A stretch of 16,889 nucleotides of DNA from FEN-727 sp036508635 (GCA_036508635.1 DATCGY010000237.1:1-16889); one strand, 5' to 3'. Counted from the first letter of the stretch, positions 5,766 to 13,456 are shown. Translations and numbers: made by a program. Notes: a model not told the origin generated them from the letters alone.

Positions 5766-7325
5766 TTGCCAAGAAAGGACATGATAAAAAAAGTAGTCCT
5801 CATAGAACCGAAAGCCCCGGGCTTTCATGTTTTCAGCAAGTTCAAACTGCCGCGCCTGGGGCTCCCGCTGCTGGGGGCTGTGCTCCAGGAAGAACTGGGC
5901 GTCGAGGTAAAGATCTACTTCCAGGAGATGTCGCTGGACTGGAGCGAGGTAGACGAGGCCGACCTGGTGGGGATATCGACTATCACCCCCACCGCGCCCG
6001 TCGCCTACGATATCGTCGCGCGCGTCAAACGCATGAGCGACGCACCCGTAGTACTGGGCGGGGCGCACGTCTCGTTTCTGGCGGACGAGGGGCTCGAGAA
6101 AGGTGCCGACTACGTCGTGCGCGGCGAGGGAGAGCGGACGTTCATCGAGCTCATAAAGTACCTGTCGACAGGCGTTGGCGAGTTGTCCGATATCGAAGGC
6201 CTTTCCTACATCGAGGAGGGGGAGCACCGCCACAACCCCGACCGCGAGAGGATAGCGGACCTTTCGTCGCTTCCATGGCCCGACCTGACCCTTATCGAGG
6301 GATTCGAAAAGCTGAAGGTCATACCGATCATGACCTCCCGCGGCTGCCCCTACGACTGCAAGTTCTGCTCGGTCACCAGCATGTTCGGCCGCCGCTACAG
6401 GTTCCGCGAGGTTGACGACGTCATAGGCGAGCTGGAGGTGCTCTGCGCGCGCCAGCCCAAGCGCTCCGTATTCTTCTACGACGACAACTTCACTGCGTCC
6501 CCTTCTCATACGAAAGAGCTTCTTCGCAAGATGAAGGAGAAGGGCATCACACCCCACTGGCACGCCCAGGCTCGGGTGGACGTGGTCAAGGACGAGGAAC
6601 TGATGCAGCTCATGCGTGAAACCAACTGCAAGAACCTCTTCCTGGGCGTCGAGTCGGTGAACCCGGCCACGCTTGAGGCGTTCCGAAAGTCCCAGACAGT
6701 CGAGGACATCGAGCGTGCCGTCGAGGTCATTCACAAGTACAAGATTACGGTCCACGGGATGTTCGTGCTCGGCTCCGACGACGACGACAAGGAGACAATC
6801 CGCGAGACGGTGCGGTTCGCCAGGAGGTGCGGCATCGATACGGTGCAGTTCCTGGTGCTGACCCCGATGCCGGGAACGGAAACGTACGACGAGCTGTGCC
6901 AGCAGGGGCGCATCTTCGTGGATGACTGGGGCAAGTTCAGCGGGCACCACGTGGTGTTCGAGCCGGCCAAGATGTCGCCGTTCCAGCTTCAGAAGGAGAC
7001 GGGCCTGAAGGCGATGCGCAAGTTCTACTCCCTCTTCCAGTGCTGGAAGCTGGGGCTCACCTTCCGTTTCAGAAAAATGGCCGTGACCATCTACGCGCAC
7101 CACACCATCAACCAGTGGAAATCCAACAACAAGTACTTCGTCTCCGAGCTCAAGCACCGCTACAAGGCCGAGAGGCACGCCCGAAAGGCCGAGAAGGCGC
7201 ACCGCAAGCAGGAGCGCAAGGAGCGCGAGGAGCTCGATCAGGCCGGTGATGTCGGCGTCACGGAGCTCGAGGGCAACGATGACAAGAACCGCCGGCCCCC
7301 GGCGCCCGCCCGCCGGACCGCCTAG
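5766..7325 (+). CDS. B12-binding-domain radical SAM protein
   Basis: This 519-residue protein has an N-terminal cobalamin-binding-like domain (residues about 5-140). It contains G-A-H-V-S-F-L and V-V-R-G-E-G-E but no D-x-H-x-x-G, so any cobalamin would bind without the histidine ligand. A radical SAM core follows. Its cluster motif is C194-P-Y-D-C198-K-F-C201, followed by F-F-Y-D-D-N-F-T near residue 240 and G-V-E-S-V-N near 297. These belong to the BchE/P-methylase-type class B12 radical SAM enzymes, which do methylations and rearrangements on unactivated carbons; the substrate is unknown. The C-terminus (about 465-505) is a highly charged Lys/Arg/Glu stretch, probably a long helix. TTG at 5766 has GGAGG 12 bases upstream. 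ATG at 5781 is an alternative, but AAAGGA sits only 2 bases before it, too close for a usual ribosome-binding site. Confidence 0.86.
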   Translation: MPRKDMIKKVVLIEPKAPGFHVFSKFKLPRLGLPLLGAVLQEELGVEVKIYFQEMSLDWSEVDEADLVGISTITPTAPVAYDIVARVKRMSDAPVVLGGAHVSFLADEGLEKGADYVVRGEGERTFIELIKYLSTGVGELSDIEGLSYIEEGEHRHNPDRERIADLSSLPWPDLTLIEGFEKLKVIPIMTSRGCPYDCKFCSVTSMFGRRYRFREVDDVIGELEVLCARQPKRSVFFYDDNFTASPSHTKELLRKMKEKGITPHWHAQARVDVVKDEELMQLMRETNCKNLFLGVESVNPATLEAFRKSQTVEDIERAVEVIHKYKITVHGMFVLGSDDDDKETIRETVRFARRCGIDTVQFLVLTPMPGTETYDELCQQGRIFVDDWGKFSGHHVVFEPAKMSPFQLQKETGLKAMRKFYSLFQCWKLGLTFRFRKMAVTIYAHHTINQWKSNNKYFVSELKHRYKAERHARKAEKAHRKQERKEREELDQAGDVGVTELEGNDDKNRRPPAPARRTA

Positions 7326-7383
7326 CGCGAACCGGGGCAGGAATCGCCGCCGCCCCGTTGAATCGAGTCGCGGGGGGGTGGTG

Positions 7384-8595
7384 ATGAGAAGAATACCGGT
7401 CCGTCTTCTGATTCTTGTTTCGCTGGTGTTGGTCGTTGTGCTCGGCGCCGCGTCGTGCGGCAAGAGCGGCAAGACCTCTTCGACGGGCACGCAGCCCGCC
7501 TCCAGGCCGCCGGCATCGGGAGGGGGCAACACCACGGGCCTGCCGCTGACTCTTCCCGCCGGTTTCTCGATGTCCACGTTCGCGGACGGCCTGCGGACGC
7601 CTCGGGTACTGGCCTGGGACGGCGCCGGCAACCTGCTGGTCAGCGCCATGGACAGCGGGCAGGTCATAGCCCTTCCCGACCGCGACAACAACGGGGTGGC
7701 GGACGAAAAAGTGGTGGTGGCCGACGGCCTCAACACTCCTCACGGCATCGCCTTCCTTCCCTCCGACCCCACCAGGCTCTACATCGCGGAGAACGACCAG
7801 GTGTCGGTCTGGGATTACGACAAGGGCACGCTAAAGGCGAGCAACAAGCGGAAGATAATCGACCTGCCCTCAGGCGGTGTGCACGTCACGCGCACAATCA
7901 TGTTCCTGCCGCCCCCCGACCAGGACAAGCTGCTCATCGCGGTGGGCTCGTCGGCCAACGTGACGAACGCCGATGACTCCACGCGCGCCGCCATATTCAT
8001 CGCAAACTCCGACGGGAGCGGCTACCGACCCTACGCCATCGGCCTGAGGAACTCGGTTTTCATGGCGATTCACCCGATGACCAAACAGGTGTGGGCTACG
8101 GAGAACGGCCGCGATAATCTCGGTGATGATGTACCCCCCGACGAGATAAACATCATCAAGGACGGGAACAACTACGGCTGGCCCGATTTCTACGGAAAGA
8201 ATATCCAGGACACGCAGTTCGATCCCACAACGTACCCGCCCGGGCAAAACCCCGTTACCGGGATGACCCCTTCATATATAGATCTGCAGGCGCATTCCGC
8301 CCCGCTGGGACTCGCTTTCATCACTTCTGCACGCTGGCCTGGCGCGTATGCCAACAACCTCCTCGTCGCGTTCCACGGCTCGTGGAACCGTTCGGTGCCG
8401 ACCGGGGACAAGATCGTCCGCGTAAAGCTCGACCGGCAGGGCGGCTACCAGGGCATCGAGGACTTCATCACCGGGTGGCTCCGGCCCGACGGGACCAAGC
8501 TCGGCAGGCCTGTAGACATCCTTTTCGACCGGAACGGCACCGTGTTCATCACCGACGACCAGAAAGGAGTGGTGTACAGGCTGACCCCACCTTGA
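7384..8595 (+). CDS. PQQ-type soluble sugar (glucose/sorbosone) dehydrogenase, probable lipoprotein
   Basis: I start the gene at ATG 7384 (403 residues), or the adjacent GTG at 7381, behind a G-rich GGGGGGTGG. The reading frame is open upstream to 7246, but that extension is low-complexity Arg/Pro and overlaps the radical SAM gene. From 7384 the product begins M-R-R followed by a hydrophobic run and L-G-A-A-S-C25, a plausible though imperfect lipobox (Ala at -3). After that is a Ser/Thr/Pro/Gly linker. The rest is a six-bladed beta-propeller of the soluble glucose/sorbosone dehydrogenase family: L-P-A-G-F, T-P-H-G-I-A-F, G-L-R-N-S (220-224), E-N-G-R-D-N-L-G-D-D-V-P-P-D-E (240-254) and Y-G-W-P (264-267). 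The predicted role is an anchored extracytoplasmic oxidation of sugars or other alcohols. Cofactor use is not proven, and some relatives are only propeller proteins. Confidence 0.85.
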   Translation: MRRIPVRLLILVSLVLVVVLGAASCGKSGKTSSTGTQPASRPPASGGGNTTGLPLTLPAGFSMSTFADGLRTPRVLAWDGAGNLLVSAMDSGQVIALPDRDNNGVADEKVVVADGLNTPHGIAFLPSDPTRLYIAENDQVSVWDYDKGTLKASNKRKIIDLPSGGVHVTRTIMFLPPPDQDKLLIAVGSSANVTNADDSTRAAIFIANSDGSGYRPYAIGLRNSVFMAIHPMTKQVWATENGRDNLGDDVPPDEINIIKDGNNYGWPDFYGKNIQDTQFDPTTYPPGQNPVTGMTPSYIDLQAHSAPLGLAFITSARWPGAYANNLLVAFHGSWNRSVPTGDKIVRVKLDRQGGYQGIEDFITGWLRPDGTKLGRPVDILFDRNGTVFITDDQKGVVYRLTPP

Positions 8596-8670
8596 CCTCG
8601 TTTCGCGCGGGAGGGTACGGCGCGTTATGATTGGAGAAGCAGGCAATCGAGTAGAGGAGGCGCAGGCACC

Positions 8671-9468
8671 GTGGCCAACAACAAAGAGCTCCTTGTCGAA
8701 AGGGTCGACCCCTTAGCGTGGCTTACGATCAACAGACCCCAGCAGGGTAACGCGCTCAACGCCGCCGTCCTCGACGCGATAGTCGAAAACCTCGAAGCGC
8801 TCGCGGGTGCGGGAGAGACAAGGTGCGTTATCCTGCGCGGCTCAGGCGACAGGTTCTCTGTCGGCATGGACCTTCGCATGATGGCCTCAATGACCCCGAA
8901 GGACAACCAGCGGCTCATCGGCGCCGGCGGTCCGCTGCGCTGGACGATATCCGCGATAGAGTCGTTCCCATACCCCGTGATCGCGAGCATCAGCGGGCAC
9001 GCCGTCGGCGCCGCGTGCGAGCTGGCGATGTCCTGCGACCTTCGCGTCGGCTGTGGCGCGAGCTGCATGGGCATGCCCCCCGCCAAGCTCGGCATAGTCT
9101 ACCCGCCCGAGGGTCTCGAGCGCTTCGTCAGGACGCTCGGTCTCCCCGTTACCCGCAAGCTTTTCCTGACCGCGAAATACTTCACCGGGCCGGAGCTCTA
9201 CAACATGGGGATGCTCGACTTCCTGGTCGCCGACGCGGAGTTGGAAGGGTTCACAAAAGAGCTCGCGCACACCATCGCGCGAAACGCGCCGCAATCTCTC
9301 AAAGGTCACAAGAGGGCATTGCGGCTGCTTGCGGGCGCCGCCCCGCTGACCCCCGAGGCCAAAGCCGAGATCGACTCTCTCGTCTCGGGAGCCTTGCACA
9401 GCAGCGATGCCGTCGAGGGCATCGCGTCTTTTCTCGAAAAGCGACCACCTGCTTACACGGGTGAATAA
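8671..9468 (+). CDS. Enoyl-CoA hydratase/isomerase (crotonase) family protein
   Basis: This is a 265-residue crotonase-fold protein of normal length. The oxyanion-hole regions are visible: F-S-V-G-M-D-L-R (near residue 64) and G-H-A-V-G-A-A-C-E (109-117). E117 matches the first catalytic glutamate of enoyl-CoA hydratase. The second glutamate is missing: where hydratases have Q-P-E this protein has P-P-A-K, followed by L-G-I-V-Y-P-P-E-G. It may therefore be an isomerase or another crotonase-type reaction rather than a classical hydratase. GTG at 8671 is supported by GAGGAGG at 8654-8660. The C-terminus E-G-I-A-S-F-L-E-K-R-P-P is a common crotonase ending. The gene stands alone on this strand, 75 bases after the dehydrogenase. 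Confidence 0.9.
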   Translation: MANNKELLVERVDPLAWLTINRPQQGNALNAAVLDAIVENLEALAGAGETRCVILRGSGDRFSVGMDLRMMASMTPKDNQRLIGAGGPLRWTISAIESFPYPVIASISGHAVGAACELAMSCDLRVGCGASCMGMPPAKLGIVYPPEGLERFVRTLGLPVTRKLFLTAKYFTGPELYNMGMLDFLVADAELEGFTKELAHTIARNAPQSLKGHKRALRLLAGAAPLTPEAKAEIDSLVSGALHSSDAVEGIASFLEKRPPAYTGE

Positions 9469-9494
9469 AGGATGCCTGGTCGGCCCAGCGTTTG

Positions 9495-9752
9495 TCAGGA
9501 CGACATAAGGGTGTCGCCGACGCGGCCCCCCGATGGCTCAATCCCAGTTATCTCTGGAAGCGGAGTGAAGACAACAGAATTGCTTAATCCCTGGGAGTTG
9601 CTGAGTACCACTTCACCAGGGACGCACATCGCGGGGACCACGACGCCGACACCCGTGTCCGTCCACTCTATTACTTCGGCTTGAACTGCGACGAACTTCA
9701 CGGATTTCGCTGGCTGGTTGTCGAACCCGTTTGTCCGGCCTGGAGACGCCGG
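9495..9752 (-). pseudogene. Decayed IPT/TIG-domain gene fragment
   Basis: Read on the minus strand without requiring a start codon, this stretch encodes one nearly complete IPT/TIG immunoglobulin-like repeat. It has V-K-F-V-A-V-Q-A-E-V, then I-E-W-T-D-T-G-V-G-V-V-V-P, then G-E-V-V-L-S-N-S-Q-G-L-S-N-S. Next comes the beginning of a second repeat, P-E-I-T-G-I-E-P-S-G-G-R-V-G-D-T-L, cut off by a stop at 9495-9497. The order P-x-I-x-x-I-x-P-x-x-G-x-x-G-D is the classic start of such domains. The 5' side abuts the stop of the DUF2889 gene (9754-9756) in another frame. Both ends of the original gene are therefore lost. IPT/TIG repeats normally occur in large secreted or surface proteins. A real tiny gene is possible from GTG 9701, but it would start mid-domain. 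Confidence 0.6.
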
Positions 9753-9753
9753 C

Positions 9754-10314
9754 TCAGTACTTGGGGTCGTCCTCGGGATGTTCCTCGCGCCAGCGTCGCA
9801 CTATGGGACCGTCCTCGTGCCATGCCACACACGAGTCGATCAGCCCGAGCTCCTCGGCATTCTGCGCCATCGCCCTGTCCCTCGCCGCGTTGTCCGGCAC
9901 GTGCTTGCGCAAGTAGGCTCCGCGGCCCTGGATGCACGTGTTGCCCATGTTCAGGATGAGCGCCGCCAGGTGGCTGCAGCCGCGGTTGGAGCCGATCGTC
10001 CGCCGGACGAGTTCCGAAAAGCCGGGCGCTATGCGTGCGCCGAGAAGCTCGTCGAGACTCTTGAGCCCCTGCTTACATTCCTCCATGGGCCAGGTCGGCA
10101 TTGTGCCGGAGATCTCCTTGATCACGCCGTCCCACACCGAGACCTGCATCTGCACCTCCAGGCCGTGCAGCGGCTCGCCGAGGCGCTTGTCCGAGAGCCG
10201 CCCGACGACGCGCATGTTTTCGCCCTCGTCGAATGCATCGACCTGGACACTCCTGTTGAAAAGTATCTCTTCGATGATTGTCCCCCTGTCAGATTCCAGG
10301 CTGAATGATACCAC
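9754..10314 (-). CDS. DUF2889 domain protein
   Basis: This 186-residue protein is the only intact minus-strand gene. It matches my memory of DUF2889: an N-terminal beta-rich half containing V-V-G-R-L-S-D-K-R-L-G-E-P-L-H-G, a conserved E-E-C (C80) and the hallmark G-C-S-H-L at 112-116. The Cys and His of that motif suggest metal or cofactor binding, but no biochemical function is established to my knowledge. The start is a GTG at 10312-10314 with AGAGGG 7 bases upstream on the minus strand. It lies divergent to the PaaG-like gene and next to a second crotonase. I recall DUF2889 genes near acyl-CoA metabolism genes in other bacteria, which fits but is weak evidence. No signal peptide or membrane segment is seen. 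Confidence 0.72.
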   Translation of the reverse strand: MVSFSLESDRGTIIEEILFNRSVQVDAFDEGENMRVVGRLSDKRLGEPLHGLEVQMQVSVWDGVIKEISGTMPTWPMEECKQGLKSLDELLGARIAPGFSELVRRTIGSNRGCSHLAALILNMGNTCIQGRGAYLRKHVPDNAARDRAMAQNAEELGLIDSCVAWHEDGPIVRRWREEHPEDDPKY

Positions 10315-10343
10315 GCGGGAGCCCTCTGCAACGACCGGATATT

Positions 10344-10365
10344 CCGGGTAGTGCTAAAATGCTAC
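10344..10365. promoter_or_regulatory. Inverted repeat in the divergent intergenic region
   Basis: In the 141-base gap between the divergent DUF2889 and PaaG-like genes, GGTAG and CTACC form an inverted repeat around a TAAAAT box at 10355-10360, which could serve as the plus-strand -10 element. No convincing -35 is present at 16-18 bases. Its position suits a shared operator, but the arms are only five bases long. Confidence 0.25.
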
Positions 10366-10455
10366 CGGGCGAAACCATCGATACAAGGTCGCCGAAAATA
10401 GGGACGACGGCCTGGACCTCGAGAGACCTTCAGATACGAGACAAAGGAAGTAGAG

Positions 10456-11250
10456 ATGGAAGAGCAAGAGTTGCTTGTGGAACGAGACGGCGCAGTCGAG
10501 ATAATCACACTGAACCGCCCGGAGATAATGAACTCACTGACTTACGGAATGGTCAGGGGCATCGGCGACCTCCTCGAGGAGGCGCAGACGGACGACAGCA
10601 TCCGGGCCGTGGTCATCACCGGCGCGGGGCGGGCTTTCAGCACCGGGGCCGACCTGACCGGCAAGGGCAGCACCAGGCTCGACGCGCACACAGCGCTGGG
10701 AATGCGCCTGACAACTTTCAGCTACTCACGGATGATCACCGCGATGTGGTCCCTGGAGAAGCCTGTCATCGGTGCAGTCAACGGGACGGCGGCTGGGGCT
10801 TCCTGCAACTTCGTTCTGTCGTGCGACCTGCTGGTCATGGCGGACACGGCCAAATTCATTCAAGTGTTCGTGAGGCGCGGGCTGGTGCCGGACGCAGGTG
10901 GAACCTACTTCCTGCCCCGACTGGTGGGGCTCGCAAAGGCGAAAGAGCTCATGTTCCTCGGTGAGGACCTCACGGCCGAAAAGGCGCTTGAGATCGGCCT
11001 GGTGTACAAGGTCGTTCCCGCGGAGAAGCTCATGGAAGAGGCCCTGGCACTGGCCCACCGGCTGGCGGCCGGACCCACGAGGGCTATCGGCATGATGAAG
11101 ACCATGCTCAATAAGTCGTTCGACTCCGACCTGCTTACGGCCCTGGACCGCGAGGCTTCCCTGCAGGGCATCGCGGTCAGCACCGGGGACGTGGTCGAGG
11201 GCATCACATCGTTCCTGCAGAAGCGGCCCCCCGAGTTCAAAGGTATGTAG
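10456..11250 (+). CDS. PaaG-like enoyl-CoA isomerase (crotonase family)
   Basis: This is a 264-residue crotonase-fold protein. The oxyanion-hole segments are F-S-T-G-A-D-L and N-G-T-A-A-G-A-S. Both catalytic glutamates of enoyl-CoA hydratase are absent: the first position is Asn in A-S-C-N, and the second region reads F-V-R-R-G-L-V-P-D-A-G-G-T. The V-P-D-x-G-G-T motif with D146, together with F-L-P-R-L-V-G-L-A, is what I remember of PaaG, the 1,2-epoxyphenylacetyl-CoA isomerase. In PaaG and relatives a single aspartate does the proton shuttling. An isomerase role in aromatic or unsaturated acyl-CoA breakdown is thus more likely than hydration. No other phenylacetate genes are in the window. 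The ATG is preceded by AAAGGA at 10443-10448. Confidence 0.88.
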   Translation: MEEQELLVERDGAVEIITLNRPEIMNSLTYGMVRGIGDLLEEAQTDDSIRAVVITGAGRAFSTGADLTGKGSTRLDAHTALGMRLTTFSYSRMITAMWSLEKPVIGAVNGTAAGASCNFVLSCDLLVMADTAKFIQVFVRRGLVPDAGGTYFLPRLVGLAKAKELMFLGEDLTAEKALEIGLVYKVVPAEKLMEEALALAHRLAAGPTRAIGMMKTMLNKSFDSDLLTALDREASLQGIAVSTGDVVEGITSFLQKRPPEFKGM

Positions 11251-11469
11251 CGGTCCGGCCACGGTAAGGTCTAAAACCACGAGCCCATGCCGACCGGAGC
11301 GGGATTGTTTGCGTCCGAGGATAGTCGCGACCGCGTTCAAGGTATGCGCCCCGCCTTTCGATATTCCTATTGCCTGAGCGAGTAGAGCGGTGAGGAATCG
11401 GAAACTCCGTGTAGAAGTAAATCCGCGTCGGTCCAGGTTGGAGCGTAGTGAGCAGAAACCAGTGAAGCT
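11251..11469. other. Gap upstream of the ABC transporter, no gene seen
   Basis: I find no credible coding frame here. ATTCCT (11363-11368) and AGGAAT (11393-11398) form a perfect 6-bp inverted repeat 24 bases apart. TTGCCT at 11370-11375, with a 17-base spacer, points at AGGAAT as a very weak -10. This is the only place a promoter for the transporter could sit if it is transcribed independently. Confidence 0.3.
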
Positions 11470-12156
11470 ATGACAGAAGCCGAAGACGTAATCGTCGTCG
11501 ATGACATAACGAGGACATACCATCTTGGTGAGGTTCGAGTAAAAGCCCTGAAGGGAATCTCCCTGACAATCAAGCAGGGCGACTTCCTCGTCATCACCGG
11601 CCGTAACGGGTCCGGCAAGTCCACCCTTCTCCACCAGCTTGGCCTTCTCGATAGGCCGACTTCCGGCACCGTCTGGCTAAATGGGCACGATGTCTCGACC
11701 ATGCACGAGAAGGAGCGCAACCACATCCGTCTGCGCGAGCTCGGCTACATCTTCCAGGAGTTCGCCCTCATCCAGGAACTGACCGCCATAGAGAACGTCA
11801 TGCTCCCGGGCATGATGATCGAGAAGACGAGCAAGTGCAAGGAAAGGGCGCGCCAACTGCTGGCGGCGGTCGAGCTCGAGGAACAGGTGGACCACCTCCC
11901 GAGGCAGCTATCGGGAGGTGAGCAGCAGAAGGTCGCAATCGCCAGGGCCCTGATGAACGACCCGTCGGTCGTCATCGCTGATGAGCCGACCGCCAACCTC
12001 GACCTGGTAGCCGCGCACGAGGTTCTTGACACCTTCTCGCTGCTCAACAAGGTGGCGAACCACACAATCGTGATGGTAACGCATGAGTTCGAGGAGACCG
12101 TCTACGGCAACCGGATAATGACTCTGTCGGACGGGGAGATCGCCCATGAAGAGTGA
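11470..12156 (+). CDS. ABC transporter ATP-binding protein (LolD/MacB-type)
   Basis: This 228-residue ATPase has all the nucleotide-binding motifs: Walker A G-R-N-G-S-G-K-S-T (44-52), the Q-loop in F-Q-E-F-A-L-I (Q near 95), the signature L-S-G-G-E-Q-Q (147-153), Walker B V-V-I-A-D-E-P (167-173) and the switch His in M-V-T-H-E. The short size and the segment Y-H-L-G-E-V-R-V-K-A-L-K-G-I place it in the type VII (MacB/LolD/FtsE) branch. That branch works with FtsX-like permeases in lipoprotein release, peptide or antibiotic export, or envelope remodelling rather than nutrient import. The upstream ribosome-binding site is weak (GTGAAG). Its end overlaps the permease start by 11 bases, so the two are translationally coupled. 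Confidence 0.93.
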   Translation: MTEAEDVIVVDDITRTYHLGEVRVKALKGISLTIKQGDFLVITGRNGSGKSTLLHQLGLLDRPTSGTVWLNGHDVSTMHEKERNHIRLRELGYIFQEFALIQELTAIENVMLPGMMIEKTSKCKERARQLLAAVELEEQVDHLPRQLSGGEQQKVAIARALMNDPSVVIADEPTANLDLVAAHEVLDTFSLLNKVANHTIVMVTHEFEETVYGNRIMTLSDGEIAHEE

Positions 12157-13348
12157 CAGGCGTATTCCCTTCTTCCTCATAATCAGGCACCTGCGGCATA
12201 CCAACAAGTGGACGCTGGCGCTAATCATCTTCCTGCTCGCGATCGCGTTCATCAACCTTATATTCATCAACTCGCTGTTCAACGGCGTCATCGAGAGCAA
12301 CAACAACCAGATAATCGCCTTCAGGACCGGTAACATCACGATGACTCCGGCCACCGGCAAAGACTTCATAGACGGGAGCCGGAAGGCGGTGCAACAGATC
12401 GTGGCGGTCGACGGCGTAAAGTCTGCCGCTGCCGAGTTCGACGTCCCGGGGAGCCTCGAGTTCAAGGGAGCCAAGGGAGACTACTCCGTGACCGCGATAA
12501 ACCCCGATGCGGAAAAGACGGTCACGGACGTCTCGAAGAAGATGGTGCAGGGTTCGTATTTGAAGCCGGGGGACACCACCGGGATAGTCGTGGGCGCTGA
12601 CGTCGCGGCATCCGCAACGAAGAACGGCCGCGAGGTATCGTTCACCGGGGTGCGCGTAGGTGACACCCTGACACTTCTCCTGGGCGGTCAGAAGCATAAC
12701 CTCATCGTGAGGGGCATCTTCAAGACAAAATCGAACCAGGCCGATGACCGGACGTTCATCACCGGGGCCGCCCTCGACAGGATAGCGCCCGAGACCGCAG
12801 ACCGGGCGTCCGATATAGTCATCAGGACCGACAAGACCGGGGACGAGAAAGAGGTGATCGCTCGCCTGAAGCGGGCGGGCGTCAGCGGGACGTTCTTCAC
12901 ATGGGAGCAGGCGGCCCAGTCGCTCGCTACCGTCACCGATAGCTTCACCACCATCAACGCCCTGCTGACGGTCGTGGGGTTCTTCATCGCCGCGGTCACC
13001 ATCTTCATAATCATCTACGTCGATATCACGCACAGGCGACAGGAGATCGGAATCCTGCGAGCGGTGGGGGTGAAGTCGGAACTGGTGATATCGACATACG
13101 TCCTGCAGGCGACGATCTACTCGTTCGCGGGCGTGGCGCTCGGCACGGCGCTCTACTTCGGGATAATCTACCCGTACTTCCGCGCCTATCCTTTCCGCAT
13201 ACCCATCGGCGACGTCTCCCTCTCGGTCAGCCCTGGCGACTTCGTGTTCCGTTCGCTGACCGTAGTCGCGGTGGCGATCATCTCGGGCCTGATACCGGCC
13301 ATCATCAGCACGCGCTCCAGCATCCTGGACTCGATCCTGGGCCGATGA
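12146..13348 (+). CDS. ABC transporter permease (FtsX/MacB-like)
   Basis: This is a 400-residue membrane protein with the four-helix type VII layout. One N-terminal transmembrane segment lies at about 22-44. A large extracytoplasmic domain of the MacB periplasmic-core kind follows, about 45-270, containing the V-D-G-V-K-S motif seen early in such domains. Three C-terminal segments lie at about 272-295, 318-341 and 367-390. Between the second and third is H-R-R-Q-E-I-G-I-L-R-A-V-G, the coupling helix that contacts the ATPase. It should pair with the overlapping ATPase gene. There is no RND-type adaptor gene next to it. The cargo is unknown; lipoprotein sorting or efflux are both possible. Confidence 0.92.
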   Translation: MKSDRRIPFFLIIRHLRHTNKWTLALIIFLLAIAFINLIFINSLFNGVIESNNNQIIAFRTGNITMTPATGKDFIDGSRKAVQQIVAVDGVKSAAAEFDVPGSLEFKGAKGDYSVTAINPDAEKTVTDVSKKMVQGSYLKPGDTTGIVVGADVAASATKNGREVSFTGVRVGDTLTLLLGGQKHNLIVRGIFKTKSNQADDRTFITGAALDRIAPETADRASDIVIRTDKTGDEKEVIARLKRAGVSGTFFTWEQAAQSLATVTDSFTTINALLTVVGFFIAAVTIFIIIYVDITHRRQEIGILRAVGVKSELVISTYVLQATIYSFAGVALGTALYFGIIYPYFRAYPFRIPIGDVSLSVSPGDFVFRSLTVVAVAIISGLIPAIISTRSSILDSILGR

Positions 13349-13389
13349 CCCCGGCATAAACCCTTTTGCAAAAAATCTACTCCGGGTCA
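13346..13389 (+). terminator. Stem-loop spanning the permease stop codon
   Basis: TGACCCCGG (13346-13354, including the permease stop) pairs with CCGGGTCA (13382-13389) with one bulged C. The 27-base loop contains the palindrome TTTTGCAAAA (13364-13373). It may separate the transporter from the carotenoid gene, but no T-run follows the second arm, so it is a weak terminator candidate. Confidence 0.3.
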
Positions 13390-13390
13390 C

Positions 13391-13421
13391 TGGACTTTCC
13401 GGCAGAGGAAGCTGATATAAT
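13391..13421 (+). promoter_or_regulatory. Extended -10 promoter for the carotenoid gene
   Basis: A perfect -10 TATAAT at 13416-13421 carries the extended element TG at 13413-13414 (T-G-n-TATAAT). A partial -35, TGGACT (13391-13396), lies 19 bases upstream. Extended -10 promoters tolerate a poor or badly spaced -35. A perfect 10-bp palindrome, CTCCGCGGAG (13422-13431), starts right after the -10 and would cover the expected transcription start. Confidence 0.6.
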
Positions 13422-13440
13422 CTCCGCGGAGGGGCGATTC

Positions 13441-13456
13441 TGGCGCGCTCGCGCCA
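13441..13456 (+). promoter_or_regulatory. Leader hairpin just before the ribosome-binding site
   Basis: TGGCGC and GCGCCA form a perfect 6-bp GC-rich stem with loop GCTC. It ends 6 bases before the strong Shine-Dalgarno AAAGGAGG (13463-13470). It lies in the predicted 5' leader and could affect translation or transcript stability. Confidence 0.45.

Noticed and set aside
7246..7383. Upstream ATG for the dehydrogenase lipoprotein, adding 46 residues
   Set aside because: The extension is Arg/Pro-rich, overlaps the radical SAM gene by 80 bases and would bury the signal peptide. The ATG at 7384 gives a normal lipoprotein N-terminus.
5721..7736. 671-codon minus-strand frame opposite the radical SAM gene
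   Set aside because: It has low-complexity His/Arg/Val/Leu composition and no recognisable domain, and it lies fully antisense to a gene with a cluster motif.
9472..9684. 70-codon plus-strand frame after the first crotonase
   Set aside because: It is the exact antisense of the IPT/TIG fragment, which has recognisable domain sequence on the minus strand.
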